From: Macrocybe gigantea
Taxonomy: Eukaryota; Basidiomycota; Agaricomycetes; Agaricales; Callistosporiaceae
Length of the DNA: 64,000 nucleotides
Direction: 5' to 3'
Assembly (NCBI GenBank): GCA_011319805.1
Contig: SJRY01000277.1
Location: 1 to 64,000, forward strand
Shown: positions 1 through 10,725 of the stretch, piece by piece
Layout: each line of letters starts with the position of its first letter
How positions within the stretch are numbered: position 1 is the first letter of the stretch
Made by a program: the position numbers and the translations under genes
Notes under the pieces: model-generated
What the model was told of the DNA's origin: nothing
Databases searched by the model: none
What the model saw: the letters and a program-made list of their open reading frames with translations, nothing else

Positions 1-335
1 CATAACATTGTTTGACATTGTAAACAATGTATAATTCGGACAAATTTGTATAGTCATGTATGAGAATACAAGTTGTATAGCATTATAGTAGTCATCTTAC
101 AATGTAATACAATTTTATTTGGTGGGCTACAATTATAATCTGAGATTACAATGTTATGCAATTTTAATGACCACCTTACATTGTAATACAATTTTGCTAC
201 AATTTTATTTTCAGCATACAATTTTGTCTGCCAGTATGCAATGTAATACATGATTGTGTTTATAATAATATCAAGCATGCATTGTAATCCATGTTGTCTG
301 GTATCCATAATGTCTTTGTTCATTAGCTTTCTTCA
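1..335. repeat. AT-rich array of short repeats, left flank of the transposon island
   Basis: This stretch is built from irregular copies of a motif like tacaatgtaatacaatttt, with clear copies at 98-116 and 177-195, mixed with shorter acaatgta and tacaatttt pieces. No gene is visible; the small ORFs are low-complexity by-products. The reverse complement of the motif (aaaattgtattacattgta) resembles the unit of the array at 13,640-14,165 (aaaattggatacattgtat at 13,808). EnSpm/CACTA transposons are known to carry arrays of short subterminal repeats in both orientations, bound by the transposase. A subterminal role here is inference. The outer end lies beyond the window, so no terminal inverted repeat can be checked. 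Confidence 0.7.
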
Positions 336-438
336 ATGAATGACAAATAATATGTTCTGAATCACTCAGATATTCATTTAGCAAGAAAGTTGATTTTATT
401 GCTCAAGTATACAGGCACAAGAAAAAAAAAAAGGCTGT

Positions 439-2106
439 CTACAAGGTGTTTTTGGTGGTGCGGAACCTATCGAGGCAAAGCGGGCGAGGACAGCGATAGG
501 TCCGCTCGTAGAGTCCGCACTTGTTGCAGACGATTTTGCCGAGGTTGAGCGTGGAGCGGCGCCATGCTGGCGCCTCGGTCGTGCGGCAATTGACGCAGCA
601 GCGGCGGACGTATTGCGTCTGCTTCGCCGCGGCGTCGTCCGTGAACTGGATCGGACGGCTCGATCCGTCGAGCTGTTGGCGAGCGGAAGACGTGGGCGAG
701 AAGGAGCCTACGCTGGGACTTGGGGCCAGCGCCTCGCTATTGCTGTGGGACAGGAAAACAGGTGCGTAGGGCACCGAGGTCAACGCCGAGGCATTGCCGT
801 ACAGTGGGAAGGAGGGATGGTCGGAGGCCGCGAGGAGCGAGGAGGTCGCTGGTGGCAACACGTCATTGCCGTGCAATGGGACGGAGGGCGCGTACGAGGC
901 CGAGAGCGACAACAAATCGTTGCCGTAGAACAAAGTCCGGGAGGAAACGGAGGCCCGTATCAATGCCTCGTCGTTGCCGTCGAGAGGGATGGAGGGAAGG
1001 TCGGAGACCGCGAGGAGCGAGGACGACGCACGGGGGCCCGGATGCAACGGCGAGCGGTTGCCGGAGAATGGAAGAGAATGAGCGCAGTCAGCTCGGACTG
1101 GCAACGGGGGGAAAAGCTGGACCATGGAAAAACGCTCGCCATTGTCGTAGAACGGGAGGGAAGGCGAGCAGGGCGTGTACAAGGCCGTTGGCAACGCCTC
1201 GTCGTTGCTGTACAGCGCAAGCGAGTGCGCGTGGTCGGCTGGGAGGAGCGAGGAGGACGCGCTGGGTATTGGGGGTAATGGCGAGGTGTTGCTGTTGCCG
1301 TCGAGCATGAAGGAGGGTAGCGACGAGGCGTCGTCGTGGAGCGGCATCGACGACGAGAATTGCGCTAAGGAAAGCCGCTCGCTGTTGCCATAGAGTTGGA
1401 GGAAGGATGCGTACAGGGCTGCCCTGGGGTCGACGTAAGGCGGGATCAACGGCGGATGCGAAGCCAGTGGCACCATCTTGTCATTGCGGTGCAGTGGGAG
1501 AGAGGGCGCGTACAAGGCCGTTGGCAACGCCTCGTCGTTGCCGTACAGCGGAAGCGAAGGCGGGCAGTCGGCTAGGAAGAGGGAGGAGGGCTTGTAAGAC
1601 GTTGGGGGCAAGGGCGAGTCATTGCCGTCGCCGTCGAGCACGAAGGAAGACGCGTAGCGAGCCGAGGGCAGCGCCTCTGCGTTATCATAGAGCGGCAGCG
1701 AGTGCGCATAGGGGGCTGGAGACAACGTATGGCCGTTGTCGTGCAGCAGCATCAATGGCGAGCGCTCGCCGTTGCCGTCGACTGGGAGGAAGGACGCGGG
1801 GCGGCGGCAACACGTCGTTGCCATGGAGTGGAAAGGGGGGGGGGGAGGCTGGCCGCAACGAGCCATCGTTGTCGTGGCCGCGGCTGTGGAGCGGAACAGA
1901 AGGAATGCACGGCGCTGGTACGAGCGACTCGCCAACGCCGTGGAATGCCAGGGAGGGAAGGAGGGCACTGGCGGCAACGAATCGTCGTTGCCGCCGAGTG
2001 TGAGGGAGGGGGCAGGGAGTTGGCGGGGCGGGCGCTGGGGGCGGCAGGGAAAGCGTTGGCGGGGGCGGGCATTGATGGGGGCGTTAGTTACTACGACGAG
2101 CGACAA
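439..2106 (-). CDS. GATA-type zinc-finger protein with repetitive N-terminus
   Basis: A single-exon ORF of 555 codons. The last 55 or so residues hold one GATA-like finger: CVNC, a 19-residue spacer containing APAWRRSTLN, then CNKCGLYER. This is the basidiomycete-type GATA finger that normally binds DNA. The first 480 residues are low-complexity repeats rich in Ser, Pro, Leu and Gly, with recurring SLPLYGNDEALP-like units of about 25-30 residues, so the gene is a coding minisatellite. The repeats keep several other frames open on the plus strand; I regard those as shadows. It is transcribed in the same direction as the transposase beside it. The missing introns and the repeat structure are unlike the chromosomal genes to the right. 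It could be an element-encoded DNA-binding protein or a decaying host gene. Confidence 0.6.
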   Translation of the reverse strand: MSLVVVTNAPINARPRQRFPCRPQRPPRQLPAPSLTLGGNDDSLPPVPSFPPWHSTALASRSYQRRAFLLFRSTAAATTTMARCGQPPPPPFHSMATTCCRRPASFLPVDGNGERSPLMLLHDNGHTLSPAPYAHSLPLYDNAEALPSARYASSFVLDGDGNDSPLPPTSYKPSSLFLADCPPSLPLYGNDEALPTALYAPSLPLHRNDKMVPLASHPPLIPPYVDPRAALYASFLQLYGNSERLSLAQFSSSMPLHDDASSLPSFMLDGNSNTSPLPPIPSASSSLLPADHAHSLALYSNDEALPTALYTPCSPSLPFYDNGERFSMVQLFPPLPVRADCAHSLPFSGNRSPLHPGPRASSSLLAVSDLPSIPLDGNDEALIRASVSSRTLFYGNDLLSLSASYAPSVPLHGNDVLPPATSSLLAASDHPSFPLYGNASALTSVPYAPVFLSHSNSEALAPSPSVGSFSPTSSARQQLDGSSRPIQFTDDAAAKQTQYVRRCCVNCRTTEAPAWRRSTLNLGKIVCNKCGLYERTYRCPRPLCLDRFRTTKNTL

Positions 2107-2318
2107 ACTTGTTTCGCTTATCGGCGGCAGGATAGGATCGCCTTCGATCGCAGAGCTGGAAGCTGTTAGCCAACACTCAGGCGGGGGAAGACGACCGCAA
2201 AAGCCGCGTTGACCTCTGCGAACGGTGTGGCAAGTGGGGTGGACTGATCCTATTTTGTATCAAGAATGACTGTCGTCAGAAAGAAATCTCCGAATGAAAA
2301 CAAAGTGCTCTACGTGTT

Positions 2319-5300
2319 TCAATTAAATGGTGCAAAGCCCTCTGCACCTTCAGCATCATCGTATTCGTCTTCTCCGTCCTCTGGTCCAAGTGCTCCGTCC
2401 TCGTCCTCGTCCTCATCCTTGTCCTCTTCATCCTCCTCATCGTCTGTGTTATCCTCGTCTTCTGCATCTGCGTCCTCTTCATTCTCGTCTTCTTGACCTT
2501 CTTCGCCTTCATCCTCATCGATTTCATTCTCCTCATCTTGTTCTTCGACATCTTCACCTTCATCTTCTTGTATCGGTTCTTTGAATTATCTTAGAGACAT
2601 CTAGCTTCACAGAAAAAAGAAACACACCTTGTATAATGTTGCCTTTGTCGAAGGGCGCAACGCGGGACACTACCTCCAGATATTTCTCGCCAAGATCACC
2701 GAGGGCGGCCCATATTGCTTGATGTCCGATAGCCCCACCGAAATAGCGCATCACCATATCCCGGTCGACGAAACTGTAAACGCAAATCAGCCGAATGCCA
2801 AGGTACGCAGACCATGACCTACATTCCAACATAATACCAATTCCAATCTTCGTGATCTTCTTTGGGTTGACGGGCGATAGATGGTCCCAAAAGTTCCGAA
2901 GTTCGTCCATGTGCAAATGCAGGCATCAAGTGCACTGCGCGTACTACGTCGTTGGGGTCGAGAAAGCCAAATGCGTCTGGGTCAGACCCGTACAGAAAGC
3001 CGACGCGAGGAAGACGCAGGGCCTTCCACCCGGAGCGGTGTCGCCGATCGCGGTCAAAGTTGCGCACGAACAAGACGTCCATCTTGTGAGGGACATCGTC
3101 TATTCCAAAGCGCTGAGCATAGAGATGGAATATGCTGATGACCCGCGCATAGGCGTATGGATGCGGGTCTCTCCCGACCTCCTCCGCGGCTTCGTGGGAC
3201 AAGACCATCACGTCGGGATGTGTCCGCGGATTGATAGAGTCTTGATTTCGCCGCATGTCGTAGGTTGTATAATTGAATCGGACTACCTTGTGCATGTATA
3301 GTCGGTTACGTTGGATGATTAATGACGCGTGGTCAGATTCTGAGAATTCGACCATGTCTCTAAATGAAGAGCCTTGCAAACGAGCGAGCAAGTGGTCTTT
3401 CAACCGTGGCAGGAAGTCCTGGTGTGGACTATTATTAGCAAGTCTTGCGAATGATATGCCGAGCGACACTTACCACCAGTGCGGGATCGTCCTTATTCTC
3501 CTGTAGCCACGAAAATATGGACACGTAGTTCTTCTTCGACTCTGACATGTGGTAATGTTGATCTGGAGGAGTGGGCGGCAGGGCCTCGGAGAGTGAAAGG
3601 CAACGCGGCGGTGGCATAATCGTCGACAGCCGCCTCTCCGCGGGCATTTGCCATCTGGTGATTGTATCGTCGCTGCCACATATCCTCCAGAAATCGTGCG
3701 CGCTGCAGTTGTCTCGAGATTTGCCCTTCGAAACCATTGTTCTTGCTTGTGCGGGCGAAATACCGTTTGACTCGACGATGTTCCAGTTCGCCCTTGTATC
3801 AAGAATGAGTCGTAGGTAGATGTATCACAAAACAACACTGAACGTACCACTTGCGTCGAATAATTTTCTGTCGTTCCAAACAATTTGATGGCTTTGACAT
3901 AGTCGCCCAACGCGTGAAACTTGTACGTCGTCAGGTTGAATCGCTTGCGGTTGACCTTGCCCGTTTTGCGACCGCGGTTAGATTGAGTGCCACCGCTTGC
4001 CTCCACCCGTGCGGCTGTGCGACGTCCTCGCGCTGCCTCCTCTTTAGGAAGTTCTCGTGTCTCGTAGCATTCACAGGTGGTCCTCTCGAATTTTCGGATG
4101 ATACGCCCCACGGCCGTTGTTGTCGCCTCAAGGAAGCCGAGCGTTCTTTCGGTATGAAGCCGCAATTTCGCAATGGCGTGCCATGTCGACAGTGTGAACA
4201 CCAGATCCAGGACCATTGAATTGTGCGGTTCGGGTAGTAAATCCTCCAATACAGGCATTGCGCACTGCTGAGAGTCAGCTCTGCCCCGAAACAATTATAG
4301 ACCGTCCAACTTACCTGCAACATATCCTCGTAATCGCGGGCTGCCAGCTTTTTTAAACCCGAAATGTTGTTGCTGAAACGTCGAATGACATCGCGACCAA
4401 ATGTTGGTATGGCTCGATACCTGTTCAAGTTCAAACGTCAGTCTGGCATTAACTTTAAACCGAAATGAGACTTGCCGTCGATTCAATTTCTGTATGCAAT
4501 CCCCCCCTTCAGCATACAGGATACGTAGCAGATGGGTGAACGTTGAACGCCAAACACCCAGTTCGAATTCGTGGAGGAAGTCGGGCTGAAACATGGAATA
4601 AAAGTTGACTCCGTGGTCGGCGAGGCGTGCAGAGAATGCGTTCTACAACGAATTCAGTTCCTCAGACACACAGGCGATAGCTTAGGAGCTCACTCTGGTA
4701 GGAACCCAAGACTTGGGCCGGAGCACGTCTTCGACCCACGTCGAACTGACCAACCGTCCCAATTGGTATATAAATCGACGCGCGGTATCTATTGCACCTC
4801 GGCGATGCTCGTCGTCGACTCTGATCTTCTCGCGGCGACGTGCGTCCAGTTTGGTCCCCATCAGCGGGATATTCTTCTTTGGGATGAAGCAGCGAGGGCA
4901 GGGGCAGGCCGCCATCGACCGGATGGTGGCCAAAAGAACTCTGATGTCGTGTCAATGACTGTTTGCACAGGACTTTTGAATATACTTACTTTTCTTTATA
5001 ATCGGCCGAGTAGGTGAAGAATCTGGGGAACAACCGCCTTGTAATGCCGTCGGCGCACTTGACGACGATTCCGTGCACGTAGGCATGCATGAAGTCCTCG
5101 TCGAGCAGTAGCTCCCATACGGCATGCATGAGTTCGCGGCGAAGGTGGGCAAGGGTTGCAGCTGATGCCGCAGCTTGCTTCCCGAGCTTCATGTATATGT
5201 CTTGAACAGTATCTGGTAGCTGCAATAGAACAAATTTAACAAGACCGATCACATTCAATCAGGAGATCTTACCTGAGGGATATATGCGACATGTTCGACG

Positions 5301-6666
5301 GAGAAAGTCGTAGGCTTTGAACGACTGTACTTTGACTGATTGCCGAATAACGCGTAGATGGGCCAGAGCGACGCGGTACCAAAGTTGGTGAGATGAGTCG
5401 AATCGGACCAGAGCATGATCGCGGCCACGGCTGTCTCTAAAGTACAGCCAGGTTCGCGTGGTTGCGTCTGTATCTTCTCGTGCTCGGCGATGAAAGCGTC
5501 CGAGTTGTAGACTTCGCTGAGTATTCGCTCGGGCGGGTTTTCAGGCGATGACTTCCAAAATTCCTTGAAGGGCGTGTAATGAAATGTCTTGGCTGCTGGT
5601 GATTCAAATGCGGATTTGATGACACCCGTCAGGCTCTGATGCCAGACTCCGTGGACTTCGAAAGTTGGGGCTTCGTCTTCGCTGGCATTTTTCGAACCTT
5701 CGACGGGCAAACGAACCTTGACCGACGATTTCTTGAATGGACTTCCTTGATAAAGCGAAGGATCGTCCATGAATTTGTCCATGCGATCCAGTTCGCGTTT
5801 CGTGCTGAAATTGGAGGCGAAACCAGCCACCTCAAAGTCGGGCGCCAGGATGACGTCGCGAACCAGTCGATCCGCTTCTTCAATCGATTTTTGCCCCGAT
5901 CCAGTACAGAACCAACGAATAAACCGAAAGACCGACGCGTTGCGAAAGGGAGCAAAGATGTCTTCAGCCCACCGGCGTGTGATCAAGAAGGGCACGACCC
6001 ACTTTGAGTGGACAGTATCGGGCTGGCTAATAGAGGGACGGGGGACATCGTAGAGGTCGTTTAGCTGTTGGTCAGCTTCGGGATCACCGGATGGATACGT
6101 GGTATAGACTCGATAGACGCCAAATTCATTGGGCTCTGTCTGAAATTCGATCGGATTCGGAGGAGGGGGGGATGGTGATGGAGGTGAAGTGTCTTCTTCC
6201 TCCTCGATGGGTTCGGGCTCCTTCGGTCTCGGTGGAGGAGGCATGTGCGGCAGGTGTACACGGTGAGGCATGAAATCATGATACCGGCGAGGAAAGGTTC
6301 GCTTCCTACCGGACCTGGTAGGAGGAGGCACGAATCCTTCTTCGACGCGTGCGGGCTGGGGTTCGGGTTCTTCGTCGACCTCCATGTTTTCGACCAAGTC
6401 TGGCACTTCTGCGACCTGTCCTCTAGTTAGCTGGCACGATGTTTACTTTAATGATCACGTACCGATGGTTCCACTGGTGGAGACGGTTGATGTATCCTCA
6501 ACAGTTTTTCCTTCCTTTCCTCCCTTTTCTCTTTGACGCGCTTGGCTCTTTCAATAACCAAGGCGGCCGCCTCACTTCTTGCGAGCTTGCATTTTTTGCG
6601 ATGAAGGGATAAACCCTGACTGCTCTTGCATTCTAAACGGCACGACTGACAGACGAAAGCCACCAT
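2319..6666 (-). CDS. Plavaka-family transposase (EnSpm/CACTA-like)
   Basis: A multi-exon gene that should catalyse cut-and-paste transposition. The start chosen at 6666 begins MVAFVCQSC; an upstream ATG at 6693 is also open. In order it shows a CxxC...HxxxxC finger (CQSCRLECKSSQGLSLHRKK), a Pro/Glu-rich linker, a long exon (about 6406-5255), and the core typical of Plavaka proteins: CPRCFIPKKNIPLMGTK, FQPDFLHEFELGVWR, LLPEPHNSMVLDLVFTLSTWH, TPPDQHYHMSESKKNY and FLPRLKDHLLARL. The C-terminal exon is a highly acidic Glu/Asp tail ending GFAPFN at 2319. A 43-nt intron (gtcgac...ccgag) near 3,600 reconciles an apparent frame change. No definite stop interrupts the reading, so the enzyme may be intact. 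Terminal inverted repeats were not identified. Confidence 0.85.
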
Positions 6667-6776
6667 GAGCAGGACAGGGATCCACCAGCGCATTCCGATG
6701 GGGGATAGGTCAACGAAGGCAGCGCATACAGCGAGAAGGCATCGAAGCTGTCATCGTAGAATCACGTGGGACCTCA

Positions 6777-6798
6777 GGCCTGGGGCGGGCCCCAGGCC
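6777..6798. repeat. GC-rich 22-bp hairpin upstream of the transposase
   Basis: A perfect 10-bp inverted repeat (ggcctggggc, gg, gccccaggcc) about 110 bp upstream of the transposase start. It stands out in the 6694-7008 interval, where I see no gene. It could be a protein-binding site for transposase regulation or a hairpin; neither is shown by the sequence. Confidence is for the structure, not a function. Confidence 0.6.
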
Positions 6799-7008
6799 CG
6801 GATGCGGATAAATCGGTATTATTGCTATGTAGGCGGGCTAATTACATCGTAGATAGCATCAGAGTCTCGTCGCGGAGGAGGGATCGTCAATTATTGGGCC
6901 TTGATTACAAGCAAATAGTACATTGATTCGGCGACAGCACAACAACAGCGAAAGCAATTGCAGCACAGAACTCGGCAGGAAACTTGAGGGACCAGGCAAT
7001 GGGTGGGA

Positions 7009-7371
7009 TCAATCTCTTGGAGGTACCCGACACACCAATCGACGACCCCCACGAGTGACAATCTTGAGAATCGGAAATTCAGGTACTTGTACGTCGTCAG
7101 GAATTACGATGGGAGGATCGGGCGAGGACTTTGTCGCGGACGGCAGGCGATTGCGAATTTCGTCGTTTAAAATGTCATTAACGACCCTAACACGCTCTTC
7201 AGTGAGAGAAACACGGTGGCGAGGGACGTACATCAATTCGTTGAGGCGTCGTTGCATGGCCAAGATAACTCTGTTCCCACTGCGTATCAACGTCTCCTCA
7301 TCCAATTCCCGAACAGTCGCCAACAGGGTTTCCATGTCGGATATCGTATTGGCGCTCGCGGTATTGCTCAC
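7009..7371 (-). CDS. hypothetical protein, 120 residues
   Basis: An uninterrupted ORF just upstream of the transposase and in the same direction. The product begins MSNTASANTISDMETLLATV, has a helical charged middle (RVRVVNDILNDEIRNRL) and ends in a basic stretch (TRGGRRLVCRVPPRD). I recognise no domain. The residue composition is ordinary rather than repetitive, which favours real coding. It could be an accessory protein of the mobile element or an exon of a longer gene. No plausible partner exon was seen between 7372 and 7560. Confidence 0.4.
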   Translation of the reverse strand: MSNTASANTISDMETLLATVRELDEETLIRSGNRVILAMQRRLNELMYVPRHRVSLTEERVRVVNDILNDEIRNRLPSATKSSPDPPIVIPDDVQVPEFPILKIVTRGGRRLVCRVPPRD

Positions 7372-7560
7372 TATAAGTCCCTGTCAATAGCGTATCCTAC
7401 ACTAATAATTCATTACAGTACGGACTTGTGTTTTTTCTTTTGTTTCCCTCCTCCACGTATCCGTTTGATATATTCTTTCAAATTGATTTTATTCTACAAC
7501 TGTATCTATAGTCTACGATGTATTTACGGACTATGTACGTCTACTACGGAGGCCAACGTC

Positions 7561-7768
7561 GTCGATGGTAGTGGTAACGGGGCAGGAGCGAAAGCGTGGG
7601 AATGCGGACTTGTGCGAATTGATCACCCCATGGGAAGTTGAAACCTCGGGTAACCGGCCGGTAACCGGTTACCGGTTACCCGAGGTTTCAACTTCCCATG
7701 GGGTGATCAATTCGCACAAGTCCGCATTCCCACGCTTTCGCTCCTGCCCCGTTACCACTACCATCGAC
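7561..7768. repeat. perfect 97-bp inverted repeat (208-bp palindrome)
   Basis: Left arm 7561-7657 and right arm 7672-7768 are exact reverse complements over 97 bp. The 14-bp spacer (ccggtaaccggtta) is itself rich in ccggtaaccgg-type palindromes. The arms begin gtcgatggtagtggtaacgg and end with the mirror of this. A small ORF reads through one strand but adds nothing. No clear target-site duplication flanks it (left ...ccaacgtc, right cttgctgc). It lies between the 120-codon ORF and the SPT5-like gene. It could be a foldback element, a hairpin-RNA source, a recombination product, or an assembly artefact in which one read folded back on itself. Confidence 0.9.
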
Positions 7769-8004
7769 CTTGCTGCTGGTCGGCCCCTCTCGGTAAGTCC
7801 CTAGATTTTTGTGTAGTCAGTAGAATATATAGTAGACTAGAACAATAAAATGAATGGGTGAACACAACGACGTTAAGGCCAAAAAAAAAAAAAAGAAACT
7901 TGTCATTATGAAATGCTAGAGGCTCACCATGGCTGTCTACACAAACGTCATCGAATAAGTGCTGATCATCGTTCTCAGCCTCCTCGACCCGAAACCTAAA
8001 CGCC

Positions 8005-10518
8005 ATGCCCCGACAGGTTTCAGAGGCGGCTCGACGGTTCATCGATATCGAGGCGGAGGTGGACGACCAGAGCAGCGAGGAGGAGCAGGATGACTTACTT
8101 GGTACGATCAATGCCTGAATGCGACACCGGTTACCTATCTAACCATTCCTCAGATGACTTTATTGATGATAACGAACAAACTGAAGAGGGTCCGCAGACT
8201 GGCTCTGCGACGACTCAGGATTCTATTGGCATCGACGACGGCAGTGGCGACGACCTTGACACCTTCCTATCCGAGATTCTCCAGCGTGCGCGCCGACGTC
8301 AGGACTCGTCGAGGTCTCAACCCCATGATGGAGAGACGGTCATCGATCTGCCCTTGGAAAGTATGGTCCTTGATGGTGACTACCCCCTGTGGCGAGTTCC
8401 CTGCCGCGTGAGTAACTTTTCAACCATCTTCAGTCACTGCTAAGGACTTTAATAGGTCGGGATCGAGGAGGAGGCGTTGATGTTGCTGATGAAGGCCGCT
8501 CAGCCCGAGCACGAGTTGCGTTCGGCCTTTTGTCGTGCCTACCTCCGCGGTTGGATCTACTTGGAAGCAACGATGAACCAGGCGCTGGTCAATCTGCTTA
8601 AAATCACTCCGGGGATTCGCCGCGGTGACCAAGACATTCCACGGACCCGGATCGATGTGAAGGACTGGCAGCAGACGCTAACGGTTGCGGAGCCTAGCGA
8701 TATACCTTCGGTGGGGTCTTGGGTGCGAATTCTAAAAGGGCCGTACAAGGGCGACGTGGGGTTGATCTGCAAGTTTGAACACTGGGTTGGGGTCAGCGTA
8801 TTGTTGATCCCCCGCCTTGACTTTCACGCCGTCCCTTCGTCGAAAAAGCGGAAGAGGTCGACAGTCCCCCCTCTTGCTCGACTTTTCGACCCGCTGACGA
8901 TCCCGAGGGACTTTCGCGTTCAACCGACGCGCATAGACGAGCATACATTCAAGTTTGGGCGAATGATGTTTAAGCACGGCCTGCTGAAGAAGCCGTTCGA
9001 CCTTCACTCGGTCTCTCGAAGCGGTGTCTTCTTGTCAACGGAGACTTTCACGACATTTCAAATGAGCAAGCATCCAGCTATCCAAGCTGCTGGATTCATA
9101 TGCCCCGTGGAATGGAAGTTCGAAGAGCAGGAGAAGGTCTACGTAACCTCATCCGAGAAGCAGGGCATCATCCGCTCCCTTTCCCAAAACGGCGTCGAGG
9201 TCAATTTGTCCGAAGACGAAGGCTTAATCAGTGTTCCGTGGCGCGAGCTGCGAAAGGTCATCGTACCCGGAGATTTCGTCCAAGTGACCGGCGGGCCGAG
9301 ACAAGGACAAAAGGCTTGGGTAACGGGTGTGGTTGAGACCAGCGCCGACCTCGTCGAGCAGCCCAATGATCTCGCAAAGGCGTTTCTGGAGCAGCATTTC
9401 GAGGTCAGTGTACAGATTTCACAGCATATCGCCTTGTCTAACACCATGCCCAGACATTTCAAGTCCACGTCAACTGGCTCAAGATTGTACCATCGGAGCA
9501 TTCTTTGGCGACGCCGACGGAGCCAGAGACTGCAGAGATCGCCCGAGATTATATTCCGTGGAAGGGCCGGATCGTCGTCATCGCGAAGAAGCACGCGATG
9601 AAGGGCTACCATGCGGTGATCAAGGACGTTCTTTGCGATGAGGCTTCGCAAAGCGGCATCAAACTCGTCGTTCAATTCTTACAGTACAGTGCAGCCGCGC
9701 CCTACCAATCCTTGACTTTTGATTATGATGACGTTGTGGATGCCTTGTAAGTATTTGATGCACTGTGTGGCACATCTCCTTTGATTTGCTTTCAATAGAC
9801 ACCATATGAAGTTATTTGCCTGCGCTCCTCACAAAAACCCTCGATTCTTCCCCCGCAATCACATTTCAGAACCCGAGCCGTCGAGTTCACGCCTTGTTCC
9901 CGCCGTCTCGCAGGCACTCCAAATATCGGAGGGCAAACGCCCATGCCCGACTTTGGCTTGGCGACGCCGGCTTGGAACCCATCCTCCTGGACACCGTTCG
10001 CTCTGGCATCTCCTCGCGACGAACCCGCACGTCCTCGCGTCTCTGCTTCAAACGACCATCCGCTCCTGGATCCCCGTCTTGTGGGCCGAACGATCCGAGC
10101 CACAGTAAACGGCGGTGGATACAGCCGCAAGATCTTGACGGTGTCGATCATGTCCGGTCAACAGAGACCGGTGTTGCGACACCAGTTCTATCGGACCTTG
10201 GAGCACCTTGAGCCAGAATGGGTGACCGTCAAGCACCCTCACCCGACTCGCGACAACGGTCTGCTGGTAGTGATAAGAGGCGAGCACTGCGGCAAGTACG
10301 TACGCCGTATCCATCATCGCTACGAGGACGGCAAGGCGATCATCCGATGCGCCGTCATGAATCGAGATGAGAACGGGGTAGAAAGTCTTTCGGGGGAATT
10401 CATCGAGTTGACGACCGACGACATGTGCCAGGGTTGGGAAACAAAAGAGCAAAAAGACCAAAACGATCGTCTGGTTACGGATTTGCGTACTGAAGCTCGA
10501 AGGACCCGCGCTAAATGA
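8005..10518 (+). CDS. SPT5-like transcription elongation factor (NGN and KOW domains)
   Basis: Five exons give 746 residues. Introns are 8102-8153, 8408-8455, 9404-9453 and 9747-9869; the last is long (123 bp), but only the acceptor at 9869 restores the conserved frame. In order there is an acidic N-terminus (DDQSSEEEQDD), an NGN-like domain (VPCRVGIEEEALMLLMKA ... FCRAYLRGWIYLEA), KOW motifs (SWVRILKGPYKGDVGLI, FVQVTGGPRQGQKAWV, WKGRIVVIAKKHAMKGYHAV), a short TPAWNPSS-type tail like the Spt5 C-terminal repeats, and a final KOW-like segment (GLLVVIRGEHCGKYV). Spt5 binds Spt4 and RNA polymerase II during elongation. This copy is shorter than a usual housekeeping Spt5 and sits inside a transposon-like island, so I read it as a divergent paralogue. 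Confidence 0.8.
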
Positions 10519-10725
10519 TTATAAGTGTACAATCGATCTTGGATATACACGACCGTAGAATAGACGTCGACTAATATATTCCATGCTAAGAGAGGCGGCG
10601 TGCTTAGGGAGTCCCATCAACAGTCAGATGACAGCAGGCTTCTTATCAGCTGACATGCTTCGCAGAACGCGACTTTGGTGCCAGACGCTTTTCCAATTCC
10701 CCACAATTTCCTTCGAACCATCACG

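Noticed and set aside
613..2212. Several long plus-strand ORFs (613-1278, 720-1310, 1407-2003, 1702-2212)
   Set aside because: They lie opposite the GATA-finger gene and come from its GC-rich minisatellite. None has a domain, and their Arg/Gly-rich composition mirrors the repeat.
2266..2584. Plus-strand Ser-rich and Leu/His-rich ORFs
   Set aside because: They are antisense shadows of the acidic Glu/Asp tail of the transposase, which joins the upstream exon in frame.
3560..3660. Apparent frameshift in the transposase before TPPDQHYHMSESKK
   Set aside because: A 43-nt intron joining EAA to ALPPTPP keeps the frame, so a broken transposase is not required.
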